Assembly (NCBI RefSeq): GCF_031458235.1
Contig: NZ_JAVDYB010000001.1
Coordinates: forward strand, 7,589,001-7,653,000
Length of the DNA: 64,000 nt
Source of the DNA: Catenuloplanes atrovinosus
Lineage (GTDB): Bacteria > Actinomycetota > Actinomycetes > Mycobacteriales > Micromonosporaceae
Direction of reading: 5' to 3'
Shown: piece after piece, positions 1 to 10,706 of the stretch
Layout of the letters: each line of letters starts with the position of its first letter
Position numbering within the stretch: the stretch's first letter is position 1
Made by a program: the position numbers and the translations under genes
The notes under the pieces: model-generated
Seen by the model: only the letters and a program-made list of their open reading frames with translations
What the model was told of the DNA's origin: nothing
Database searches by the model: none

Positions 1-2
1 GG

Positions 3-605
3 CGCCGGCGGCTGCCCGACGTGCTGGCCGGGCTGCGCGCGGCGGCGGAGGCCGGGCTGACGCCTGTGAAGATCAATACGGTGCTGATGCGCGGCATCAA
101 CGACGACGAGGCACCCGCGCTGCTCGGGTTCGCCCTGGAGCACGGCTACGAGCTGCGGTTCATCGAGCAGATGCCGCTGGACGCGCAGCACGGCTGGGAC
201 CGGAGCACGATGGTCACCGCCGAGGAGATCCTGCGCGATCTGCGCGCCGCGTTCACGCTGCTGCCCGACCCGGTCGCGCGCGGCGGCGCGCCCGCGGAGA
301 CCTGGCTGGTCGACGGGCATCAGGCGCTCGGCGGCGGGCCCGCGCGGGTGGGCGTGATCGGCACCGTGACCCGCCCGTTCTGCGGCGACTGCGACCGGAC
401 CCGGCTGACCGCGGACGGTCAGGTGCGCGCGTGCCTGTTCGCCACCGAGGAGTCGGACCTGCGCGCCGCGCTGCGCTCCGGCGCCTCCGACGAGGACCTG
501 GCCGACCGGTGGCGGGTCGCGATGTGGGGCAAGCGGGCCGGGCACGGCATCGACGACCCGACGTTCCTGCAGCCGGCCCGCCCGATGTCGGCGATCGGGG
601 GCTGA
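3..605 (+). CDS. moaA: GTP 3',8-cyclase MoaA, C-terminal part (5' end outside window)
   Basis: Radical-SAM enzyme of the first step of molybdenum cofactor synthesis, which rearranges GTP to 3',8-cyclo-GTP together with MoaC. Only the last 200 residues are present; the radical-SAM CxxxCxxC motif would lie upstream of the window. Visible are the barrel strand [12 protein letters not shown], the IEQMPLD segment, and the C-terminal second-cluster signature [14 protein letters not shown] followed by RACLF, which holds the three cysteines of the GTP-binding [4Fe-4S] cluster. The protein ends in Gly-Gly, as MoaA proteins do. moaD starts 5 bases after its stop, so the two are co-transcribed. Confidence 0.95.
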   Translation, partial: RRRLPDVLAGLRAAAEAGLTPVKINTVLMRGINDDEAPALLGFALEHGYELRFIEQMPLDAQHGWDRSTMVTAEEILRDLRAAFTLLPDPVARGGAPAETWLVDGHQALGGGPARVGVIGTVTRPFCGDCDRTRLTADGQVRACLFATEESDLRAALRSGASDEDLADRWRVAMWGKRAGHGIDDPTFLQPARPMSAIGG

Positions 606-610
606 CCGGC

Positions 611-859
611 ATGAAGATCACCATGAGGTACTTCGCGGCGGCCCGCGCCGCGGCGGGCACCTCCGAGGAGACGCTCGACTCGCCGGCCGCGACGCTGGAC
701 GCGCTGCTGACCGAGCTGGCCGACCGCCACGGCGACCGGCTGGCATCGGTGTTCGCCCGGGCCAGCTACCTGGTCGACGGCGCCGCCTGGCGCGACCGCA
801 CGGCCGCCCTGCCCGCGGACCCGACGGTGGACGTGCTGCCGCCGTTCGCCGGGGGTTGA
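611..859 (+). CDS. moaD: MoaD/ThiS-family molybdopterin synthase small subunit
   Basis: Small beta-grasp sulfur carrier of 82 residues, normal for MoaD. The C-terminal Gly-Gly (ending PPFAGG) is the site that is adenylated and thiocarboxylated before sulfur is passed to cyclic pyranopterin in complex with MoaE. The fold signature MKITMRYFAAARAAAG at the start and DVLPPFAGG at the end are typical. ATG at 611 lies 5 bases after the moaA stop. Its partner moaE is about 17 kb away with moeA, mog and moaC, so the Moco genes are in two blocks split by the pilus locus. Confidence 0.93.
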   Translation: MKITMRYFAAARAAAGTSEETLDSPAATLDALLTELADRHGDRLASVFARASYLVDGAAWRDRTAALPADPTVDVLPPFAGG

Positions 860-914
860 GAAGCCGGATCACGTCACATTCCGGGCGTGGCGCCGCGCGG
901 ACGGCCGGCGGCGC

Positions 915-3900
915 GTGGCAGGATGCAGCGTGCCCCCGTTGAGCGCGACACCCTTCGACGGCACCACGGCCACGCCCACGTTCGTGGCGGACCTGCACAT
1001 CCACTCCAAGTACTCGCGCGCCTGCAGTCGTGATCTCAACATGCCGAACCTGGCGTGGTGGGCCCGGCGCAAGGGCGTGGCGCTGCTCGGCACGGGTGAC
1101 TTCACGCACCCCGCATGGTTCGACCACCTTCGTGAGACGCTGAAGCCCGCGGAGCCCGGCCTCTATCGGCTCGCGCCGGACGTCGAGGCGGACATCGCCC
1201 GGCGCCTGCCGCCGCGACTGTCGAGCGCGGCCGAGGCGAGTCCGATGCGCTACATGCTCTCGGTGGAGATCTCGACGATCTACAAGCGGGGCGACCGTAC
1301 GCGCAAGGTCCACCACCTGATCTACATGCCGGACCTGGACGCGGCGGCCCGGTTCAACGCCGCGCTGGGCCGGATCGGCAACCTCGGCTCGGACGGGCGG
1401 CCGATCCTCGGGCTGGACTCGCGCGACCTGCTGGAGATCGTGCTGGAGGCGAGCCCGGACGGCTACCTGGTGCCGGCGCACATCTGGACGCCGTGGTTCT
1501 CCGCGCTGGGCTCGAAGTCCGGCTTCGACGCGATCGCGGACTGCTACGCCGATCTCGCGCCGCACATCTTCGCGGTGGAGACCGGGCTCTCCTCGGACCC
1601 GGCGATGAACGGGCGGGTGAGCAGCCTCGACGCGTACCAACTGGTCTCGAACTCGGACGCGCACTCGCCGCCGGCGCTGGCCCGCGAGGCGACCGTGCTC
1701 TCCTCCGCGCTGGACTACTACTCGGTCCGGGAGGCGCTGCGCACCGGCGACGGGCTCGCCGGGACGATCGAGTTCTTCCCGGAGGAGGGCAAGTACCACG
1801 CGGACGGGCACCGGAACTGCGGGATCAACTGGGAGCCGTCCCGGTCCCGCGAGGCTGGCGGCATATGCCCGGAATGTGGCAAGGGTCTGACGATCGGCGT
1901 GCTGAGCCGGGTCGAGGATCTGGCCGACCGCGCGCCGGACGTCGCGCGGCCGAACGCCAAGCGGGTCACGCACCTGGTGCCACTGGCCGAGATCCTGGGT
2001 GAGATCAACGCGGTGGGCGCCCGGTCGAAGACCGTGGAGGGGCAGCTGCACTCGCTGATCGCGGCGCTCGGCTCCGAACTGGACATCCTGACCACGGTCC
2101 CGGTGGCGGACGTGACCGCGGCCGGCGGCGAGCTGATCGGCGAGGCGATCGCGCGGCTGCGCCGCGGTCAGGTGCACAGAATCCCGGGGTACGACGGGGA
2201 GTACGGGATCATCAAGCTGTTCGAGCCCGGTGAGCTGGGCTCCTCGGGCGGCGCAGCGCAGGCGGACACGCTGTTCGACCTCCCGGTGCCGCAGCAGCGG
2301 GTGCCGGCCCGGAAAACTCCGGCGAAGGCCGCGAAGAAGGCCGCCCCCGCACCCGAACCCGCCGCGGACCCGACCACGCCGCTGCTGGTCACGGCGTCGA
2401 GCCCGGCCGGCTCCGGCGACACGGCGGCCCGCCCGCGCCCGGCCCGTGGCGTCGCCTCGGTCCCGCAGAAGAAGCCGCAGGCCACGCCGCGGACCGCGCC
2501 GCCGCCGATCGCGCCGCCGCCGTCGCCGCACGAGCCGTTCGAGCCGATGCTCTCCGGCATGGAGGAGGTCGGCACCGGGCTGCTGGACCGGCTGGACGCG
2601 ATGCAGCGGGTGGCCGCGTCCGCGCCGTCCGGCCCGCTGCTGATCGTGGCCGGCCCGGGCACCGGCAAGACCCGCACGCTGACCCACCGGATCGCGTACC
2701 TGTGCGCGGAGCTCAACGTGTTTCCGGAGCAGTGCCTGGCGATCACGTTCACCCGGCGCGCCGCCGAGGAGATGCGCGAGCGGCTGGACGGGCTGCTCGG
2801 CCCGGTCGCGGAGGACGTCACGGTCTCCACGTTCCACTCGCTGGGCCTGCAGATCCTCCGGGAGAACGCGACCGCGGCCGGGCTGCCGGCGGACTTCCGG
2901 ATCGCGGACGACGCGGAGCGCGCCGCCGCGCGGGCCGAGGCCGGGGAGGACGACGCCGCGTACGCCAAGCTGCTGCGCGCGGACGGCCTGGTCGACCTGG
3001 ACGAGTTGGTCACGCTGCCGGTCGCGCTGCTGAGCGAGTCGAAGGCGCTGGTCGAGGAGTACCGCGCGCGCTGGCGGTGGATCTTCGTCGACGAGTACCA
3101 GGACGTGGACGCGGTGCAGTACGACCTGCTGCGCCTGCTCAGCCCGCCGGACGGCAACCTGTGCGCGATCGGCGACCCGGACCAGGCGATCTACTCGTTC
3201 CGTGGCGCGGACGTCGGCTACTTCCTGCGCTTCGCGCAGGACTTCACGGACGCCCGCACGGTACGGCTGACCCGCAACTACCGCTCGTCCGCGCCGATCC
3301 TGGCCGCGGCCGTGCAGTCGATCGCGCCCGCCTCGCTGGTGCGCGGCCGGCGGCTGGACCCGGCGCGGCTGGACCCGGAGGCGCCGCTGGTCGGGCGGTT
3401 CGCGGCCGGGTCCGCGGGCGAGGAGGCGGAGTTCGTCGCGCGGACCGTGGACGAGCTGGTCGGGGGCGTGTCGCACCGGTCGATGGACGCGGGCCGGGCG
3501 GACGGGCACACGTCGAACATCTCGTTCTCGGACATCGCGGTGCTCTACCGTACCGACGCGCAGTCCGGGCCGATCCTGGACGCGCTGCACCGGGCCGGCG
3601 TCCCGGTGCAGAAGCGCTCGCACAACCGGCTGCGGGACCGCGCCGGCGTCGCCGCGATCGCGCGCGAGCTGCGGCACCAGGACGGGCTGGGCGGCTCGGT
3701 CGCGGCCCGGGTGCGGCTGACCGGGCAGGTGCTGGCCGAGCGGTACGCGACGCCCACGCTGGACGCCGCCGCCACGGTCGAGCCGGCCGACATCTGGACC
3801 GCGGTGGAGATGCTGAAGCCGCTGGCGCTGCGCTGCGGCGACGACGTGCAGCGCTTCCTGGGCGAGATCGCGCTGGGCGCGGAGGTGGACACGCTGGACC

Positions 3901-4244
3901 CGCGCGCGGAGGCGGTCACGCTGCTGACGCTGCACGCCGCGAAGGGCCTGGAGTTCCCGGTGGTGTTCCTGGCCGGCTGCGAGGACGGGCTGCTGCCGAT
4001 GCGGTTCCCGGGTGAGCGACCGTCGTCCGAGGACGTCGACGAGGAGCGGCGGCTGTTCTTCGTGGGCCTCACCCGCGCCCAGGACCGGCTCTACCTGAGT
4101 CACGCCGCGCGACGCTTCCGGTACGGTGCGGAGCGGGACAGTGTGCCGACGCCGTTCCTGTCCGACATCGACGCCGGGCTGTTCGAGCGGCTCGGTGCCG
4201 CCGAACCGCGCAAACCGAAGGACCGTCAGCTACGCCTGCTCTAG
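915..4244 (+). CDS. EndoQ-like PHP endonuclease fused to UvrD/Rep (SF1A) helicase
   Basis: A 1109-residue fusion. Residues about 20-440 match the endonuclease Q family (TIGR00375-type PHP protein): DLHIHS (His28, His30), GTGDFTHP, SVEIS, KVHHLIYMP, VPAHIWTPWF and SNSDAHSP supply the PHP metal ligands, and HRNCGINW plus GICPECGKGLTIGVL (about 299-326) form the zinc site typical of EndoQ. Characterised EndoQ enzymes nick 5' of deaminated bases. A Pro/Ala/Lys-rich linker (about 445-550) leads to a full SF1 helicase: Walker A AGPGTGKT (about 579), TFTRRAAEEM, STFHSLG, DEYQD (about 725), GDPDQAIYSFRGAD, LTRNYRSS, TLHAAKGLEFPVV and VGLTRAQDRLYLSHA. All motifs look intact. The start is a GTG at 915; GTG 930 is also possible. 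The linked activities suggest repair of deaminated DNA; this role is inferred. Confidence 0.88.
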   Translation: MAGCSVPPLSATPFDGTTATPTFVADLHIHSKYSRACSRDLNMPNLAWWARRKGVALLGTGDFTHPAWFDHLRETLKPAEPGLYRLAPDVEADIARRLPPRLSSAAEASPMRYMLSVEISTIYKRGDRTRKVHHLIYMPDLDAAARFNAALGRIGNLGSDGRPILGLDSRDLLEIVLEASPDGYLVPAHIWTPWFSALGSKSGFDAIADCYADLAPHIFAVETGLSSDPAMNGRVSSLDAYQLVSNSDAHSPPALAREATVLSSALDYYSVREALRTGDGLAGTIEFFPEEGKYHADGHRNCGINWEPSRSREAGGICPECGKGLTIGVLSRVEDLADRAPDVARPNAKRVTHLVPLAEILGEINAVGARSKTVEGQLHSLIAALGSELDILTTVPVADVTAAGGELIGEAIARLRRGQVHRIPGYDGEYGIIKLFEPGELGSSGGAAQADTLFDLPVPQQRVPARKTPAKAAKKAAPAPEPAADPTTPLLVTASSPAGSGDTAARPRPARGVASVPQKKPQATPRTAPPPIAPPPSPHEPFEPMLSGMEEVGTGLLDRLDAMQRVAASAPSGPLLIVAGPGTGKTRTLTHRIAYLCAELNVFPEQCLAITFTRRAAEEMRERLDGLLGPVAEDVTVSTFHSLGLQILRENATAAGLPADFRIADDAERAAARAEAGEDDAAYAKLLRADGLVDLDELVTLPVALLSESKALVEEYRARWRWIFVDEYQDVDAVQYDLLRLLSPPDGNLCAIGDPDQAIYSFRGADVGYFLRFAQDFTDARTVRLTRNYRSSAPILAAAVQSIAPASLVRGRRLDPARLDPEAPLVGRFAAGSAGEEAEFVARTVDELVGGVSHRSMDAGRADGHTSNISFSDIAVLYRTDAQSGPILDALHRAGVPVQKRSHNRLRDRAGVAAIARELRHQDGLGGSVAARVRLTGQVLAERYATPTLDAAATVEPADIWTAVEMLKPLALRCGDDVQRFLGEIALGAEVDTLDPRAEAVTLLTLHAAKGLEFPVVFLAGCEDGLLPMRFPGERPSSEDVDEERRLFFVGLTRAQDRLYLSHAARRFRYGAERDSVPTPFLSDIDAGLFERLGAAEPRKPKDRQLRLL

Positions 4245-4329
4245 CCGCTCGGGTCGATCTCGAGTGGCCGAACGGCACGGTGTCGGGTAGCCGACCGCCA
4301 AACCCCGGCGGAGCGACCAGACTCCGCCC

Positions 4330-4953
4330 ATGGCCGTCACCGTCGTCTCCGCGTCCGGCGCCACGCTGACCCGGGTGGGGATCGCGGCGGCGTTCGAGGG
4401 TGCGCCCGACCTGCGGCTGGTCGGCGCCGCCGCGTCCGGCGCGGAGGCGCTGGCGCTGCTCGGCGCGCAGCGGCCGGACGTGGTGCTCCTCGACCTCGAC
4501 CTGACCGACGGCAACGGCCTCACCTGGGGTGCCGAGGTCCGGCGCAGCCACCCGGCGCTGGGCATCGTGCTGCTGGCCGCGCGCGACGACGACCTGCTGC
4601 TGCGCGCGCTGGAGGCGGGGATCTCCGCGTTCCTGCCGCGGACCGAGGAACTGGGCGCGATACTGGCCGCGGTCCGGCACGCGGCGGCGGCGCCGAGCTC
4701 GTTCACCGCACCCGACCTGGCCGGTGCGCTCAGCCGGCGGCGGCACTCCGCCACCGTGGTCAGCCCGCGCGAGCGCGAGGTGCTCAACCTGCTGCGCGAG
4801 GGCCTGACCGTGCCGCAGATCGCGACCGCGCTGGGCCTGAGCGAGTCGACCGTGAAGACGTACCTGGCCCGGATCTACGACAAGCTGGGCGTGACCGGAC
4901 GCGAGCAAGCCGTGATCGCGGCGACGGACCGCGGTTTGCTGGCCGGTCAGTAA
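4330..4953 (+). CDS. LuxR/NarL-family regulator with degenerate receiver domain
   Basis: 207 residues: a receiver-like domain (1-120) and a C-terminal LuxR helix-turn-helix (about 140-205; SPREREVLNLLREG, IATALGLSESTVKTYLARIYDKLGV). The phosphoacceptor position is present (Asp55 in VVLLDLDL), but the acidic pair after strand 1 is missing (MAVTVVSASGATL), the strand-4 Thr/Ser is Ala (VLLAA) and the strand-5 Lys is Arg (FLPRTEE). It is therefore probably not a standard phosphorylated receiver and may act without a kinase; none is adjacent. It lies tail to tail with the pilus locus and overlaps the small gene that follows by 7 bases, so a role in pilus control is possible but unproven. Confidence 0.85.
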   Translation: MAVTVVSASGATLTRVGIAAAFEGAPDLRLVGAAASGAEALALLGAQRPDVVLLDLDLTDGNGLTWGAEVRRSHPALGIVLLAARDDDLLLRALEAGISAFLPRTEELGAILAAVRHAAAAPSSFTAPDLAGALSRRRHSATVVSPREREVLNLLREGLTVPQIATALGLSESTVKTYLARIYDKLGVTGREQAVIAATDRGLLAGQ

Positions 4954-5192
4954 CCGCCCGAGCCGCCGCCGTCGGAGCCGCCACCCCAACCGCCGCCGTC
5001 GGAGCCGCCCCAGCCGCCGCCGTCGGAGTTCGAGTTCCCGGAGTCGCCGAACGCGGAGGCGCCGAAGATCCAGGACGACGAGTGGCGCCGGTCGTCGAGG
5101 GCCACGCCGGTGCGGCGGTGGCGGCCGATCCACCAGATGACCAGGAGCAGGAACAGAGCGGCCAGGACCGCGACGATGATGAAGGCATCCAT
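4947..5192 (-). CDS. Small single-pass membrane protein with Gly/Ser/Trp-rich tail
   Basis: 81 residues from the ATG at 5192 (a GTG at 5225 would add 11). One hydrophobic segment (about 2-21, AFIIVAVLAALFLLLVIWWIG) is followed by a basic stretch and a low-complexity tail of Gly-Gly-Gly-Trp-Gly and Ser-Asp-Gly-Gly-Gly units. I do not recognise a family. It lies 55 bases downstream of tadC on the same strand, so it may be the last gene of the pilus operon. Glycine-rich tails like this are also seen on unrelated actinobacterial small membrane proteins. Confidence 0.6.
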   Translation of the reverse strand: MDAFIIVAVLAALFLLLVIWWIGRHRRTGVALDDRRHSSSWIFGASAFGDSGNSNSDGGGWGGSDGGGWGGGSDGGGSGGY

Positions 5193-5247
5193 GGATCGAT
5201 TCTGGGCCGGCGCGCCGCCGGACACATCCGACCAAAGACATACAACG

Positions 5248-6201
5248 CTAGTTGGTGAAGGTATCGATGATCCGCAGTACGCCCGGGCCCAGAATGACCA
5301 CGAACAGCGCCGGGAACAGGCAGAACACCAGCGGGAACAGGATCTTGATCGGTACCTTGCGGGCGCGCTCCTCGGCGCGCTGCCGGCGCTTGACCCGCAT
5401 CTCGCGCGACTGCTCGCGCAGTACCGACGCGACCGGGATGCCCAGCTCGGTGGCCTGCACGATGGACATCATGGCGTTGCGCAGCTCCGGGATGGTGGTG
5501 CGGTCGGCCAGCGCGCGCAGCGCCTCCGCACGGCGCTTGCCCATCTGCATCTCCTGCAGCGCACGGGCCAACTCGCCGCTGAGCGGGCCCTCGATCCCGG
5601 CCGCCACCTGCATCAGCGCGGCGTCGAACCCGAGACCGGCCTCGACGCACAGCGTCAGCATGTCCAGCGTGTCCGGCAGCGTGTCCAGCAGCCGCTCCTG
5701 ACGGCGCTGCGCCGCGTTGAGCACCAGCAGGTAGGGCCCGCACAGCCCGATCAGGCCACCGGCCAGCGCGCACAGCACCGGCGTACCGATCGCGGAGAGG
5801 TCGCGGGCCGCCACGAGCCCGAGACCCAGAAGCGCACCGGCGGGTACGCCCACGACGACGCCCCAGCCCTGTGCTTCGAGGATGCGGGCCGGCGGCCAGT
5901 TCGGCGGGTTGCCGGCGTGGTCGAGCGCGCGCTGCAGCCAGCCCGCGGCCGCGTCCGGGGTGAGCCGGCTGGCCAGCAGCGTGACGGCGCGGCCGAGCGC
6001 GTTGCGGCCGTACGGCGCGGTCGACAGCGCGGTACGGCGGCCGTGCGCGGCGCCCGGCGCGTACACCGCGTTGATGTCGGCGAGCGCGCGGGCCAGCCCG
6101 CGACGGCCGGTGTCGCCCACGACCAGCGCCAGGAACAGGATGAGCAGCGCCGCGAAGATGACGGTGAGCCCGGCGCCGAGCACGATCAGGTCCACGGCCA
6201 C
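5248..6201 (-). CDS. tadC: Flp pilus assembly inner-membrane protein TadC (T2SS-F family)
   Basis: 317 residues, one of the two GspF-like platform proteins of the tad pilus machine. It has an N-terminal membrane helix (about 5-28), two central helices around 115-165, the cytoplasmic T2SSF domain (LPDTLDMLTLCVEAGLGFDAAL, EGPLSGELARALQEMQMG, RALADRTTIPELRNAM, QATELGIPVASVLREQS) and a C-terminal helix (KILFPLVFCLFPALFVVILG). It starts 1 base after the tadB stop, so the two are coupled and probably form the platform complex together. Confidence 0.92.
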   Translation of the reverse strand: MAVDLIVLGAGLTVIFAALLILFLALVVGDTGRRGLARALADINAVYAPGAAHGRRTALSTAPYGRNALGRAVTLLASRLTPDAAAGWLQRALDHAGNPPNWPPARILEAQGWGVVVGVPAGALLGLGLVAARDLSAIGTPVLCALAGGLIGLCGPYLLVLNAAQRRQERLLDTLPDTLDMLTLCVEAGLGFDAALMQVAAGIEGPLSGELARALQEMQMGKRRAEALRALADRTTIPELRNAMMSIVQATELGIPVASVLREQSREMRVKRRQRAEERARKVPIKILFPLVFCLFPALFVVILGPGVLRIIDTFTN

Positions 6202-6202
6202 C

Positions 6203-7185
6203 TCAGACCTCGACCCGGACGACGCGGGTGAGCCAGAAGCCGCCGAGCACGACCAGCACCACGCCGGCGAGCAGCAGCAGGATGCCGCGCGGGTCGGTGA
6301 GCAGCGGTGCCACGTACTCCCGGCGGGTCAGGAACATGAACGCGCCGAGCACGATCGGCAGCGCGAGCAGCACCCAGGCGGAGAGCCGGCCCTCCGCGGA
6401 GAGCGCGCGGACGTGGCCGCGCAGCAACTCGCGCTCGCGGATGGTGCTGATCGTGGTGCTCAGCACCTCGGCCAGGTTGCCACCGACCTCGCGCTGCACC
6501 CGGATCGCGATGACGGTCCAGGCCAGGTCCTTGTTGTTCATGCGCTTCGCGACCCGGTCCAGCGCCTCCTCCAACTCCATGCCGAGCCGGGCCTCCGCCA
6601 GCGCGCGGCTGAACTCGCCGGCCAGCGGGTCGACCGACTCACGGACCATGGCGTCCAGCGCCTGCTGGAGCGAGAATCCGGAGCGCAGCGAACCGATCAC
6701 CATCTGGATCGCGTCCGGCAGCGCGGCGGCGAACCGGTCGTCGCGGCGGCCCGCGAGGTGCCGGTGGAACAGCGCGGTGGCCAGCACGCCGAGGACCGCG
6801 CCGAGCGGAAAGCCGAGCGGGCCGAGCAGCAGCGTGAGGACGACCGCGAGCCCGAGCGCGACGCCGATCCGGACCAGCAGCCACTCGCTCGGCCGCAGCT
6901 TCAGGCCAGCCCGGTCGAGCTGCCGGGACATCCGCTCCTCCCAGCCGCGGGTGCGCACCACCTGCTCGGCGGCGGAGACCGCGACCCGGGCGAACGGGGA
7001 CGCGGACCGGGACGCGGCGGACCGGTCGGCGCGGCCCGCGGTCGCCAGCTCCTCCACCTGCGCCATCCGGCGGCGCCGCTCCACCAGGCCGAACATCGGC
7101 GAGAAGATGAGCAGGAAGATCGCCAGCAGCGCCAGGAACACCAGCACCGCCATCGCGATCCGGAACGCCGGCGTACCCGTCTCGA

Positions 7186-7189
<4 letters not shown>
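6203..7189 (-). CDS. tadB: Flp pilus assembly inner-membrane protein TadB (T2SS-F family)
   Basis: 328 residues. N-terminal membrane helix (about 10-32), a central pair of helices (about 105-140, LLVRIGVALGLAVVLTLLL), then the T2SSF domain (LPDAIQMVIGSLRSGFSLQQAL, PLAGEFSRALAEARLGMELEEAL, MNNKDLAWTVIAIRVQREVGG) and two C-terminal helices. Its ATG overlaps the cpaF stop by 4 bases (7186-7189), which implies translational coupling to the ATPase it is expected to contact. The paralogue TadC follows directly. Confidence 0.92.
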
Positions 7190-8688
<1,499 letters not shown>

Positions 8689-8740
8689 GCCGCCTCCACT
8701 TCGCTCTCATCTGGACTGAACCGCTCGGACATGGCGGATC

Positions 8741-9919
8741 TCACCTCTTTCCGCGGCGGGACAGCATGGACCTCAGGCCCTTGGGGGTGGCGACACCGGC
8801 GCCGATCCGGTGCGCGGCCAGGTCGCGGATCGCCTCGCTGACCGGGTGCGCCGGCGAGTCGAGCACGATCGGCACGCCCCGGTTGATGGAGATCGAGACG
8901 TCGCGGCTGGCCGGAATCTGCGTGGTGAGCGGAATCCGCAGCACGCGCTCGATGTCGGCCGGCGTCACGCCCAGCCGCGCGTCCGCCCGGTTCAGGACCA
9001 CCAGCCGGTTCTCCTTGCGGTAGTCGAGCACGTCGAACGTGTCGAGCAGGATTCGCAGGTTCTTGATCGCGGTCACCGCGGGCGTCGCGACCAGCAGGTA
9101 CTGGTGCGAGGAGTCGAGCGCGGCCAGCACGTGGTCGTTGAAGACCGGCGGGCTGTCCACCACCACGTAGTCGTACATGCCGCGGGCCAGGTAGAGCACC
9201 TCGCTCACCAGGTCCCGGCTGATCTGCTCGGCGATCGTCGGCACCACCGGGGCGAGCAGCACGTCCACGCCGGGGCAGTAGTTGGTGACCATGGTGCGCA
9301 GGCCGGTCTCGTCGATCCGGTCCGCCACCGGCACCACGTCCGCGATGGTGCGCTCCGGCGAGAGCTGCAGCATCAGCGCCACGTCGCCGAGCGTCAGGTC
9401 CAGGTCGATCAGGCAGACCCGCTTCTCGCCACTGCCGGCCAGCGCCACCGCCAGGTTCGCCGCCAGCATGGTCTTGCCGCAGCCGCCCTTGGCCGCGTAA
9501 ACCGTGATCACCTTGCCGTCCACCGCGTCGGCCCGGTCCGAGGTCTTCGCGTGCAGACCGCCGTGCATGCGGCGGGACAGGTCCTGCGAGCGCGCGCACG
9601 CGGCGAGGATGTTCGTCGGGTCGTTGACGTCCGCGACCTCGCGCACACCGGAGCGGATCGCCTCGGCCAGCACGTTCACCTCGAGCTGGTGGCGCAGCAG
9701 CACCACGCCGAGCGACGGCCGGGCCAGGCGCTGGCGGGCGGCCAGGCTCACCGCCTCGGGCAGCGGCGTGTTCGGCCCCATCAGCACCAGTTGCTCGTCC
9801 GGGTCCTCATTGAGCAGGGCGTAGACCTCGTCGAGGCTGGCGGCGGTGCGTACCACGCCGCCGACCAGCATGCCGAAGTGCTGGGCGGCCTGGCGGGACG
9901 GCTCGTACAGGATGGTCAC
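8741..9919 (-). CDS. cpaE: CpaE/TadZ-like pilus localisation ATPase (MinD/ParA fold)
   Basis: 392 residues. The first 125 form a receiver-like domain without clear phosphorylation motifs (MTILYEPSRQAAQHFGMLVG), as is normal for TadZ/CpaE. The deviant Walker A AKGGCGKTMLAANLAVAL (about 143), CLIDLDLTLGDVALML and YDYVVVDSPPVFNDHVLAAL mark a MinD/ParA-type ATPase. Proteins of this family place the tad machine in the cell. The gene lies 7 bases after cpaB and upstream of cpaF in one operon. Confidence 0.9.
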   Translation of the reverse strand: MTILYEPSRQAAQHFGMLVGGVVRTAASLDEVYALLNEDPDEQLVLMGPNTPLPEAVSLAARQRLARPSLGVVLLRHQLEVNVLAEAIRSGVREVADVNDPTNILAACARSQDLSRRMHGGLHAKTSDRADAVDGKVITVYAAKGGCGKTMLAANLAVALAGSGEKRVCLIDLDLTLGDVALMLQLSPERTIADVVPVADRIDETGLRTMVTNYCPGVDVLLAPVVPTIAEQISRDLVSEVLYLARGMYDYVVVDSPPVFNDHVLAALDSSHQYLLVATPAVTAIKNLRILLDTFDVLDYRKENRLVVLNRADARLGVTPADIERVLRIPLTTQIPASRDVSISINRGVPIVLDSPAHPVSEAIRDLAAHRIGAGVATPKGLRSMLSRRGKR

Positions 9920-9926
9920 GGCGACC

Positions 9927-10682
9927 TCACCCGAACACGTTGTTGTCGTCGACGCCGACGCCGGCCTGCACGTCCGACTCCTCGGTGAGCAGCGCCAGAT
10001 AGATCGCGCCCGCGTTCGCCGCCGTGATGATCTTTGCGGCCTCCACCGTGGACGCGGCCACCGTGACCAGCGTGGTCGGCTTCGCGTCCGGCGCGCCGTC
10101 CTGCGGCGTGATCGTGGTCTCGCCGGTGCCGTACTCGCCGACCGCGATCACCTCGATCCGGGGCAGCAGCACCGCGGTGCCGCGCACGCCCTCACCGCCG
10201 ATCGCCTTGCTGCCGTTCGCGGTCGCGGTGTACGACGCGAACAGCGCCACGTGCGCGCCCGGCCGCACGTACCCGGCCACCTGCTGCGCCATCGAGGCCT
10301 CGAAGCTGACCGCCACCTTGTCGCTCGGGATGGCCAGGCCGCTGGACGTCTCCGTCGCGTTCGCGAACATGCTGCGCAGCAGCAACTGGCCCGGTTGCAG
10401 CGTGGACGTGACCAGCTGTTTCTCCAGCTCGGGCGTGATCGAGGTGACCGCGCCCTCGGGCAGGCTGGCGGCCGGCATGCGGGTGGCGACCGCGAGCTGC
10501 CGGTCACGGATCACGGTGCCGGTGGTGCCGGTCGCGATGCGCTGCTGGGCGACCAGCACCTCGATAGCGCTGACGTCGTCGACCGCCCGGTCGTCGGCCC
10601 GGTTCACGTAGTAGAGCACCGCCGCGGTGCCGAGCACGGCCAGGACGATCGCCAGGAAGACGGCGAGGATACGACGAGACAT
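9927..10682 (-). CDS. cpaB: Flp pilus assembly protein CpaB/RcpC (SAF domain)
   Basis: 251 residues. An N-terminal signal/membrane anchor (RILAVFLAIVLAVLGTAAVLYYV) is followed by a SAF domain (VLVAQQRIATGTTGTVIRDRQLAVATRMPAASLPEGAVTS) and the RcpC domain (MAQQVAGYVRPGAHVALFASY, then the IEVIAVGEY strand region). CpaB is an extracytoplasmic part of the tad machine. The gene lies between tadG (24 bases upstream) and cpaE (7 bases downstream). Confidence 0.88.
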   Translation of the reverse strand: MSRRILAVFLAIVLAVLGTAAVLYYVNRADDRAVDDVSAIEVLVAQQRIATGTTGTVIRDRQLAVATRMPAASLPEGAVTSITPELEKQLVTSTLQPGQLLLRSMFANATETSSGLAIPSDKVAVSFEASMAQQVAGYVRPGAHVALFASYTATANGSKAIGGEGVRGTAVLLPRIEVIAVGEYGTGETTITPQDGAPDAKPTTLVTVAASTVEAAKIITAANAGAIYLALLTEESDVQAGVGVDDNNVFG

Positions 10683-10706
10683 GAAGGACGGTCCGTTTCT
10701 TGATCG

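Noticed and set aside
618-4103. 1161-codon open frame antisense to the EndoQ-helicase gene
   Set aside because: Arg/Gln/Val-rich shadow of a high-GC gene, with no domain or ribosome site; the plus strand has clear motifs.
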